Part shown: positions 1-5,586 of the stretch, in pieces
Position numbering within the stretch: the first letter of the stretch is position 1
Layout: each line of letters opens with the position of its first letter
Origin: Planctomycetia bacterium
Lineage (GTDB): Bacteria > Planctomycetota > Planctomycetia > Pirellulales > UBA1268
Assembly: GCA_009923125.1 (NCBI GenBank)
Contig: RFUD01000085.1
Span: forward strand, 1 to 8,431
Direction: 5' to 3'
Length of the DNA stretch: 8,431 bases
The notes under the pieces: generated by a model
The model's input: only the letters and a program-made list of their open reading frames with translations
Database searches by the model: none
Told to the model about the DNA's origin: nothing
Position numbers and translations under genes: made by a program

Positions 1-240
1 GATCAGCAAGCTGGGAAAATCAAGGTGAATGAAGCGAACGCCCGCGTCGCCGTCGATGAACTCAAGCGGCTGGGCTTCTCCGCGATCTACATCAACCGCA
101 ACGGCTTCCCGGATCGCGGCAAGGGCCTCGAGGAGGCCTTGCTCGACCTCGGCTACACGAAGCCGCCGATCCGCAATGCCACCGGCGATCTCGCCTGCAT
201 CCTGCTCGACAAGCAGGCCAGCGACACGCCTTCGAACTAG
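1..240 (+). CDS. C-terminal fragment of a larger protein, possibly a membrane glycosyltransferase or phosphoglycerol-transferase-like protein
   Basis: The reading frame is open from base 1 to the TAG at 238-240, so this is the last 79 or so codons of a gene that begins outside the window. A GTG at 25 could be mistaken for a start, but the upstream codons are also open and nothing resembles a ribosome site. The segment LKRLGFSAIYINRNGF, followed by an aspartate-glycine-rich stretch and a hydrophobic ending (DLACILLD), resembles the soluble extracytoplasmic C-terminus of polytopic membrane sugar or phosphoglycerol transferases, where a GF.GIYI.R.GY pattern recurs. That comparison is from memory and the catalytic part is absent, so the function is only a suggestion. 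The gene converges on the phosphatase, and the two stop codons overlap. Confidence 0.6.
   Translation, partial: DQQAGKIKVNEANARVAVDELKRLGFSAIYINRNGFPDRGKGLEEALLDLGYTKPPIRNATGDLACILLDKQASDTPSN
237..240. other. Shared palindromic stop (CTAG) of two convergent genes
   Basis: The four bases CTAG give TAG on the plus strand (238-240) and TAG on the minus strand (239-237). They end both the left-edge gene and the phosphatase. There is no room for a terminator between them, so each transcript must run into the other gene. Confidence 0.85.
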
Positions 241-788
241 TCGAACACCGCCATGGCCCAGTCGAGCAGGCTCGTGTAGGCATCGACGCCGAGTTCCAGC
301 CGCCGCTCGCGCTCCACTTCCGCTGCAGAATCGCGCACGATCGCAGCAGCCTCGATGCCGGCGTTGATGCCCGCCTCCCAATCGGCGGGGGAATCACCGA
401 CCATCCAGGCCGCTTCTGCGGACACAGCATGTTCCACGAGCATCTCGTGGATGAACCGCGGCGAGGGCTTGCGATAGACCACCGGCTCGTCGGGCCGCTC
501 CGGGGCGATGCAGACCCCGGCGAAGAGATCGTCGCCCAGGCCGATCGCCTCGATCATCCGCCGGTTCACGGCCTCGACGTCGGCGAGCGTAAACATGCCG
601 CGGCCCACGCCCGACTGGTTCGTGAACAAAAACAGCTTTGCCCCGGCCGCACGAGCCCGTGCGAGCCCCTCACGCACTCCGGGCAACACGGCGACGCCCT
701 TTGGCGACGCGAGGTAGTGGCGGTTCTCGATGAGCGTGCCATCACGATCGAGGAATACGGCCTGGGGCGAAAGTCGGGGGGGCGTCAT
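237..788 (-). CDS. HAD-superfamily IIIA phosphatase, GmhB-like (heptose bisphosphate phosphatase family)
   Basis: This 183-residue protein has the length and motif order of GmhB/HisB-N phosphatases, cytosolic enzymes that remove a phosphate from a sugar bisphosphate (in GmhB, D-glycero-manno-heptose 1,7-bisphosphate). Motif I is FLDRDGT, with nucleophile D14 and acid/base D16. Motif II is FTNQSGVGRG, with T56. Motif III lies around RKPSP (K107), and motif IV is GDSPAD (131-136). GmhB normally binds zinc through a C-x-H and C-x-C loop just before the RKP motif. Here only C93 remains: the His position is Ala and the C-x-C is replaced by VVYRKP, so the zinc site appears lost and the substrate may differ. 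The start is the ATG at 786-788. No Shine-Dalgarno sequence is visible. The gene is divergent from the glycosyltransferase ORF, so a role in nucleotide-sugar or heptose supply is plausible but unproven. Confidence 0.85.
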   Translation of the reverse strand: MTPPRLSPQAVFLDRDGTLIENRHYLASPKGVAVLPGVREGLARARAAGAKLFLFTNQSGVGRGMFTLADVEAVNRRMIEAIGLGDDLFAGVCIAPERPDEPVVYRKPSPRFIHEMLVEHAVSAEAAWMVGDSPADWEAGINAGIEAAAIVRDSAAEVERERRLELGVDAYTSLLDWAMAVFD

Positions 789-849
789 GACAATACTCTA
801 CGCGAATCGATGGAGCGACGCCGCGGGCGACAGAGATTGGCGCGTCGCC

Positions 850-893
850 AGGGAGCCGCAGATTGGTAATCTGCTGCGTTGTCATGATTACCA
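850..893 (+). promoter_or_regulatory. Translation-start region with two mutually exclusive hairpins
   Basis: AGGGAG (850-855) is a Shine-Dalgarno-like sequence 7 nt before a TTG (863) and 28 nt before the better ATG (884). Two perfect inverted repeats overlap here. GCAGATT-GGT-AATCTGC (858-874) forms a 7-bp hairpin. TGGTAATC (864-871) can instead pair with GATTACCA (886-893), burying the last base of the ATG. Both use bases 868-871, so they cannot form together. The first hairpin would bring AGGGAG to about 11 effective nt from the ATG; the second would block the start. The pairing is read directly from the sequence; the regulatory role is inferred, and the repeats could instead be a DNA operator. 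Confidence 0.4.
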
Positions 894-3800
894 CGCTCAC
901 TTCACGCCAGCAGGCACTTGCTCTCGCGGCGATCACGCTGGCCGTGTTTTGGCCCACGCTCTCGGCCAAGTTCGTCTACGACGCGCGGCTCCAGATCCTG
1001 ACCGGCGACTTCATCCACGATCCCGGCAACTGGGTGCCCGTGCTCTCGGGCCAGGTGCTCGCGATGGACGTGCTCGACTTCAACCGGCCCGTGCAGCTTG
1101 CGTCGCTCATGCTCGATTCGACGATCTGGGGAAAGGATGCGTTCGGCTATCACCTCACGAGCGTGCTCCTGCATGCGGTGAACGTGGTGCTGGTGTTGGG
1201 GGTGATGGGAGGGGCATGGCAACCGGGACGGTTGCCCCACGTGGAGCAAGCGTCTCGCTTGCTTGGCGACCGGGACGGTCGCCCCACAGATTGGCAAGCG
1301 GGACGCTTGCCCCACATGCTCGCGGCGCTGCTCTTTGCCGTGCACCCCGTCGTGACCGAAGCGGTGTGCGAGCCGACGTTTCGCGAAGACCTGCTCGTGG
1401 CGGCGTGCACGCTCGGGGCGCTGCTTCTCGCGATGCGGCACGACCCGGCCGCCCCGCACGGCGACCGCTGGCGGGCGCTCGGCTGCGCCGGGCTCTGCTT
1501 CCTGGCAGTCGCCAGCAAGGAATCGGGCATCGCCGCGCCCATGATCCTCGGGGCCTACTGGTGGCTCTTTCGGCGAGCCGACCCGCGGCGGTTTTGGTCG
1601 CTCGCCGTGGGCGGCGGAAAGCTCGCGGCGATCGCGTTTCTCGCCGCACGGTTTCTCCTCGAGCCCGCGCAGTCGGCCATCTTCGAGGCCAAGCCGCAGT
1701 ATCCCGGCGGCTCGTTCTGGGCCGCCATGGCGATCGAGCCGCGGATCCTCGCCCTCTACGCCCAGCTCGTGGCATTCCCCGTGAACCTCTGCGCCGACTA
1801 CGGACTTTCCTCCGTGCGGCACCTGCCGCTGCCCGCGGCCCTCGTGATCCTCGTGGGCCTCGTCGCCGCGGCCGCCTTCGCCATTCGGGCCGACCGCCGG
1901 ATGGCGCTCGCCTGTGCGATCATCGTGCTGCCGCTCATCCCCGTGTCGAACCTCTTTCCGATCTACCGCGCCGCCGCCGACCGCTATCTTTATCTGCCGA
2001 TGGCCGGCGTGGCCCTCGGCCTCGGCTGGCTCCTCGACGGCCCCTGGCTCGCCGCCCGGCCGCGGCTGCGCGAGAAGGCGACGATCTTTTGCATGGCGGC
2101 CGTCGCGCTCCTCGGGATGGCCTGCGTCGAGCGGCAGAAGGTGTGGGCCACTCCGCTCGCCCTCTGGGAAGACACGTTTCGGAAAAACCCGGTCGCCTAC
2201 ACCGCGGCGTCGGGGCTCGCAGACTCGCTGCTTGAGGTGGGGCGCCTGCCAGAGGCCGAGCGGACGGCCCGCGAGGCGATCAGGCTCTCCGACGGGAAAC
2301 GGGGCGACCCGTGGGTGACGCTCGCACTGATCCTCGACGCCCAGGGCCGCGAGGCCGAGGCCTTCGCGGCGGCAGGCAAGGCGCTCGAGGTGCAGCCAAA
2401 CCTGGCCGACCCCGAGGCGCGCGTGCGGGCACTGGCGATGGAGCGGAAGGTGGCGGAGGGATGGGGCAGGCTGCTGGCGGCCGTAAGGAGTGGGGCGACC
2501 GTCCCGGTCGCCAAGCCACGGCAAGCGGGACGCTTGCCCCACAGCCAAGCCACGGCAAGCGGGACGCTTGCCCCACATGTGCCTGTTGGTGAAGTCCCAA
2601 AGGCGACTTACACTCAAAGCTCTATGGGGTCGAGCAAACGACTGCTGAAACGCCGGAGCGATGATCGCCGCCCTGACGCGGACGATGCCGAGATCGCCGC
2701 GCAGCCCACGGCATCGGAAGGCCGTGTGGACCGCTGGCGCGAGCGGATCGTGAAGGCGGCGCTGATCATCCTCGCCGGCCTGTGGTGCTACTCTCCCTCG
2801 TACCACGGCGACTGGCTGTGGGACGACGACCAACTGCTCACCCAAAACCTCACGGTGCAGCACCGCGTCTCGCCCGACCCGAACGTGCCTCCCGACAGCC
2901 TGCGCACGCTCGCCAAACTGTGGTTCAACCCCGACGGCGCCGACTACTTTCCGCTTTCCTACACGGCCCTCTGGGCCCAGTGGCCCTTCTTCGGCCTCAA
3001 GTCCACCGGCTACCACGTCACCACGATCCTGCTGCACATCTCCGGGGCACTGCTGCTCTGGGGCCTGCTCTCGAAGATGAAGATCCCGGGGGCATGGCTC
3101 TCGGCCTTCGTGTTCGTCGTGCACCCGGTCTGCGTGGAGAGCGTGGCCTGGGTGTCGGAAACGAAAAACACGCTCTCGCTGCCGCTCTTCCTCCTCGCCT
3201 GCCTCTGCTGGGTGGGGCAGGACGACGAGGCCGACCAGGCCAAGCGGCAGCGGCTCTACGCGGGCGCGATCGTGTTCTTCCTGCTCGCCATGTTCGCCAA
3301 GACGTCGGTCGTGGCGTTCCCCGTGGTCACGCTCGTCTACGCCTGGTGGAAGCGCGGGAAGGTGACGAAGCAGGACGTGATCCTCGCCCTGCCGCTGTTC
3401 GCGATCTCGATCGTGCTCGGCCTCGTGACGATGTCGTATCAGTGGGGCCGGGCGATCGGCCAGGAGAAGATCATCGTCGGCGACCTGTTTTCCGTGGGTG
3501 GCTTCGCCTCGCGGACCGCGATCGCCGGGATGGCGATCCTGCACTATTTGGCGTCGATCGTGTGGCCGGTCAACCTGCTGCCGATTTATCCCCGCTGGGA
3601 GGTCGATCCGCCCAAGGCCTGGATGTTCCTGGCGTGGCCCGTGATCGGCGCCGGCGTGTGGTGGATGTGGAAGAACCGGGAGGCGATGTTTCCGCCGCGC
3701 TGGGGCCACCATGCCCTGTTTGCGTTCGCGTTTTTCCTGCTCATGGTCGCGCCCGTGCTCGGCTTCGTGACGATCTCCTACATGCGGATCACGTGGGTGG

Positions 3801-4621
3801 CCGACCACTTCATCTACCTGCCGATGATCAGCATCATCGCGCTCATGTGTGCCGGGGCGGTGCTCCTGTTCGAGCGGGCGCAGGAGGATTCGAAGCCGAC
3901 GTTCCTCGCCGGCGGGGCGCTCGTCGCCACGATGCTCGCGATTCTGTCCTTCTGCGGCGCCGTCGATTGGATGGACGAAGACCACATGTGGGAACACACG
4001 CTCAAGCACAACTTCGAGGCCTGGCAGGCCCACAACCGCCTGGGCGCCAAGAAGTTTTCCCGCGGCGACGTGGATGGCGCCCACTTCCACTTCCAAAACT
4101 CCACGCGGCTGCGGCCCGACCTCGGCGAGACGCACAACAACCTCGGCACCACGCTCTCGGCGCGTGCCCAGGCCTTCGCCCAGCGCGGCGACCAGGCGTC
4201 GGCAAAGCGGGAGATGGACGCGGCGATCGAGCAGTTCGCCGAGGCCTGCCGGGTGACGCCGCACGTGCCGGCGATCCATGTGAATCTGGCCAATGCCCTC
4301 GCCGCGGCCGGCCGATTCACCGAGGCGGGCGACAAATACAAGGAACTGCTCGGCAAGGAGCCGGGCAACCCGGCGCTCATGAACAACTACGGCGTCGCGC
4401 TCTACAAGCAGGGCCGGAAGGACGAGGCGATCGTGCAGTTCAAGAAGGCGCTCGAGATCGCGCCGAATCTCAAGGACGCCCGCGAGAGCCTGGCCGTGGC
4501 CCTCGGCGAGAAGCCGGATCCCTCGGCCAATCAGCCGGCGCCCCCTCCGCCCCCGGGCGGACAGTTGCAACTGGGCCCGCCACCCACGTCACCGACGCTC
4601 GGTCCCGCACCGCTGCCGTAA
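884..4621 (+). CDS. Tandem TMTC-like GT-C glycosyltransferase with TPR domains (two modules in one ORF)
   Basis: This 1,245-residue membrane protein contains two homologous modules, about 1-535 and 581-1245. Each has roughly ten hydrophobic segments with TMTC-family landmarks: GYHLTSVLLH / GYHVTTILLH, HPVVTEAV / HPVCVESV, FPVNL / WPVNL and RYLYLPM / HFIYLPM. A short TPR-like tail follows module 1 and about four TPRs follow module 2 (NNLGTTL, NNYGVALYKQG), with a Pro-rich end. TMTC-like GT-C enzymes transfer mannose from a lipid-phosphate donor to proteins outside the membrane. Module 2 keeps the acidic motif after the first helix (D647-D649); module 1 has D33-A34 instead. Palindromic repeats encode residues of about 110-145 (a loop between helices) and 536-565 (the junction). 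ATG 884 is preferred because the signal-anchor helix follows directly; TTG 863 has better Shine-Dalgarno spacing. Module 2 may also start at ATG 2624. One polypeptide or two is unresolved. Confidence 0.75.
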   Translation: MITTLTSRQQALALAAITLAVFWPTLSAKFVYDARLQILTGDFIHDPGNWVPVLSGQVLAMDVLDFNRPVQLASLMLDSTIWGKDAFGYHLTSVLLHAVNVVLVLGVMGGAWQPGRLPHVEQASRLLGDRDGRPTDWQAGRLPHMLAALLFAVHPVVTEAVCEPTFREDLLVAACTLGALLLAMRHDPAAPHGDRWRALGCAGLCFLAVASKESGIAAPMILGAYWWLFRRADPRRFWSLAVGGGKLAAIAFLAARFLLEPAQSAIFEAKPQYPGGSFWAAMAIEPRILALYAQLVAFPVNLCADYGLSSVRHLPLPAALVILVGLVAAAAFAIRADRRMALACAIIVLPLIPVSNLFPIYRAAADRYLYLPMAGVALGLGWLLDGPWLAARPRLREKATIFCMAAVALLGMACVERQKVWATPLALWEDTFRKNPVAYTAASGLADSLLEVGRLPEAERTAREAIRLSDGKRGDPWVTLALILDAQGREAEAFAAAGKALEVQPNLADPEARVRALAMERKVAEGWGRLLAAVRSGATVPVAKPRQAGRLPHSQATASGTLAPHVPVGEVPKATYTQSSMGSSKRLLKRRSDDRRPDADDAEIAAQPTASEGRVDRWRERIVKAALIILAGLWCYSPSYHGDWLWDDDQLLTQNLTVQHRVSPDPNVPPDSLRTLAKLWFNPDGADYFPLSYTALWAQWPFFGLKSTGYHVTTILLHISGALLLWGLLSKMKIPGAWLSAFVFVVHPVCVESVAWVSETKNTLSLPLFLLACLCWVGQDDEADQAKRQRLYAGAIVFFLLAMFAKTSVVAFPVVTLVYAWWKRGKVTKQDVILALPLFAISIVLGLVTMSYQWGRAIGQEKIIVGDLFSVGGFASRTAIAGMAILHYLASIVWPVNLLPIYPRWEVDPPKAWMFLAWPVIGAGVWWMWKNREAMFPPRWGHHALFAFAFFLLMVAPVLGFVTISYMRITWVADHFIYLPMISIIALMCAGAVLLFERAQEDSKPTFLAGGALVATMLAILSFCGAVDWMDEDHMWEHTLKHNFEAWQAHNRLGAKKFSRGDVDGAHFHFQNSTRLRPDLGETHNNLGTTLSARAQAFAQRGDQASAKREMDAAIEQFAEACRVTPHVPAIHVNLANALAAAGRFTEAGDKYKELLGKEPGNPALMNNYGVALYKQGRKDEAIVQFKKALEIAPNLKDARESLAVALGEKPDPSANQPAPPPPPGGQLQLGPPPTSPTLGPAPLP
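1218..1315 (+). repeat. Cluster of four palindromic repeat units inside the coding sequence
   Basis: There are four hairpin units. Unit 1218-1240 has arms GGCAACCG/CGGTTGCC with loop GGA and trailing CCAC. Unit 1246-1262 has arms GCAAGCG/CGCTTGC with loop TCT. Unit 1265-1287 has arms GGCGACCG/CGGTCGCC with loop GGA. Unit 1293-1315 has arms GGCAAGCG/CGCTTGCC with loop GGA. The block has CATG at both edges (1215-1218 and 1315-1318). It is translated in frame within a loop between two membrane helices. At the equivalent place module 2 has only a short loop, so this looks like an insertion. Confidence 0.9.
2490..2578 (+). repeat. Repeat cluster at the module junction: one inverted unit and a 34-bp tandem duplication
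   Basis: Unit 2490-2512 is the reverse complement of the unit at 1265-1287. Units 2520-2542 and 2554-2576 are identical to the one at 1293-1315. The last two sit in a tandem duplication, 2511-2544 and 2545-2578, that differs only at the final base. Because 34 is not a multiple of three, the same DNA is read as KPRQAGRLPHS in the first copy and as QATASGTLAPH in the second. The block has no stop codon and links the two glycosyltransferase modules. Confidence 0.9.
2586..2626 (+). promoter_or_regulatory. Possible internal promoter and start codon for module 2
   Basis: TTGGTG (2586-2591) and TACACT (2609-2614) are 17 bp apart and match the sigma-70 consensus at 3/6 and 4/6 positions. An in-frame ATG follows at 2624, only 9 nt after the -10-like box, so the mRNA would be nearly leaderless. 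The codons after it (MGSSKRLLKRRSDDRR) look like a normal basic N-terminus ahead of a membrane helix. This is weak sequence evidence; the position just after the repeats is what makes it plausible. Confidence 0.3.
2624..4621 (+). other. Module 2 of the GT-C ORF, possibly an independent gene
   Basis: This 665-codon segment has all the parts of a complete TMTC-like transferase: a charged cytoplasmic N-terminus, a first membrane helix, the acidic WDDD motif at 2819-2830, the HPV-ES-W-S-TK-N block, a late YLPM helix, TPRs and a Pro-rich tail. It needs nothing from module 1. It was probably once a separate gene whose upstream neighbour lost its stop codon; this is inferred from the module structure and the repeat-filled junction. 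It is listed separately so that the reader can treat 884-4621 as either one or two products. Confidence 0.5.
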
Positions 4622-4622
4622 T

Positions 4623-4696
4623 GGCGACCGGGACGGTCGCCCCACATGATGGCGACCTGGACGGTCGCCCACATGTGGCGCAAGCGTCTCGCTTGC
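4623..4696 (+). repeat. Repeat cluster filling the convergent intergenic gap
   Basis: Unit 4623-4645 is identical to the one at 1265-1287. Unit 4651-4672 is a decayed copy: the base before the loop is T instead of G, and one C of the tail is missing. The hairpin at 4680-4696 has loop TCT and matches that at 1246-1262; 20 bases (4680-4699 and 1246-1265) are identical. The cluster begins directly after the TAA at 4619-4621 and ends about 20 bp before the stop codon of the mannose synthase. The hairpins could act as a bidirectional terminator, although no T-run follows them. Confidence 0.85.
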
Positions 4697-4717
4697 TTGC
4701 CCCTCGCGACGGCTCCG

Positions 4718-5479
4718 TCACTTCCCGAGCCAGGTGATGCGGGCGAGGTGCAGGAGTTCGCCGATGCTGCGTTTGCTCTCGGCGAAGTCGGCCTTGCTCG
4801 AGCCGCGTGTGCGATCGGTGAACGTGATCGGGATCTCGACGATCTTCCCGCCGGCCCGGTGTACCCGCCAGAGAAAATCCTCCTGGAAGGCGTAGCCCTG
4901 CGCGAAGTTGGCGGCGTCGATGCGATCGAAGACCGACAGCCGGACCGCGCGAAACCCACCCGACGAATCCTTCACCGGCACGCCGAGAATCCAGCGCGTG
5001 AACCAGCACACGAGCCAGCTCGCGACATGCCGCGACCAAGGCCAGCCCACCGTGCGGCCGCCGGCGACGCGCCGCGAGCCGATCGCGACGTCGGCAGGCT
5101 TGCCGCCGGGAGGATCGAGCGCCACGAGCAGACGCGGGATGTCGGCCGGGTCGTGGCTGAAGTCGGCGTCCATGTTCAGGCCGACCGCGAAGCCGCGCTT
5201 CCGCGCCAACTGAAAGCCCTCCAGGATCGCGCTGCCGAGCCCGCGACGGCCGCGACGCACGAGCACGTGGAGCCGCGGTTCCCGCCCGGCGATCTCGCGG
5301 GCGATCTGCCCTGTGCCGTCGGGGGAGTCGTCGTCGATGATCAAGAGCTGGACGTCGGGCGACGAGGCGAGCACGGCCTCGATCAGCTGCTCGATGTTTT
5401 CGCGCTCGTTGTACGTGGCCGACTGCACGAGCACGCGGCCCGGCGGCCAATCGTCGCGGGAGTGGAGGTCGGTGGCCAT
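4718..5479 (-). CDS. Polyprenyl-phosphate mannosyltransferase (dolichyl-phosphate mannose synthase-like, GT2)
   Basis: This 253-residue cytosolic or membrane-peripheral GT-A enzyme is predicted to transfer mannose from GDP-mannose to a polyprenyl phosphate. The motifs follow the DPM1/Ppm1 pattern: TYNERENI (22-29) at the start of the fold, DDDSPDGT (49-56) for nucleotide binding, RRGLGSA (78-84), MDADFSHDP (103-111) carrying the metal-binding DxD, then DSSGGFRA and YAFQEDFLWR, and near the end the ITFTDRTRGSSK segment typical of this group. There is no C-terminal membrane domain, so it is the short type. The start is ATG 5477-5479; no Shine-Dalgarno sequence is seen. It converges on the GT-C ORF, whose family uses exactly this kind of lipid-linked donor. 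Exact sugar specificity is inferred from the family; glucosyl or another hexosyl transfer is possible. Confidence 0.9.
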   Translation of the reverse strand: MATDLHSRDDWPPGRVLVQSATYNERENIEQLIEAVLASSPDVQLLIIDDDSPDGTGQIAREIAGREPRLHVLVRRGRRGLGSAILEGFQLARKRGFAVGLNMDADFSHDPADIPRLLVALDPPGGKPADVAIGSRRVAGGRTVGWPWSRHVASWLVCWFTRWILGVPVKDSSGGFRAVRLSVFDRIDAANFAQGYAFQEDFLWRVHRAGGKIVEIPITFTDRTRGSSKADFAESKRSIGELLHLARITWLGK

Positions 5480-5487
5480 GACGCCAA

Positions 5488-5561
5488 CAGGCTAAAGCCT
5501 GGGGCACGCTCAGTCGACGTCAGCCCGGGCACCGGTGGGTGGAGGCCCGCCAACGGCGGGC
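5488..5561. repeat. Two intergenic palindromes of a different type
   Basis: CAGGCT-AA-AGCCTG (5488-5501) and GCCCGCC-AAC-GGCGGGC (5545-5561) are perfect hairpins with 6-bp and 7-bp arms. They lie in the 107-bp gap between the ATPase stop codon and the mannose synthase start. The first begins 9 bp upstream of the mannose synthase ATG, so on that transcript it would form in the leader. They share no sequence with the GGA-loop repeats. Confidence 0.7.
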
Positions 5562-5586
5562 GGTACGGATGCCGAGCCGTCGCGTG

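Noticed and set aside
789..800. TAGAGT as a -10 box for the phosphatase gene on the minus strand
   Set aside because: There is no -35-like sequence at a suitable distance and it lies only 6 nt from the ATG, so support is too weak.
1215..1318. CATG on both sides of the first repeat cluster as a target-site duplication
   Set aside because: ATG also borders several units elsewhere, so it is probably part of the repeat. Removing one CATG plus the cluster deletes 100 bp, which would break the frame.
730..2235. A 501-codon plus-strand frame overlapping the phosphatase and glycosyltransferase module 1
   Set aside because: Arg/Ala/Pro-rich composition typical of an out-of-frame shadow; the other frame has the TMTC motifs.
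1218..2576. Repeats as a CRISPR array
   Set aside because: Units are short palindromes with irregular spacing, mixed orientation and sequence variants, without uniform spacers or cas genes.
902..4570. A 1,222-codon open frame on the minus strand opposite the glycosyltransferase ORF
   Set aside because: The translation is Arg/His/Glu-rich with no recognisable domain, while the plus strand has clear membrane helices and TPRs. It is a codon-bias shadow in GC-rich DNA.
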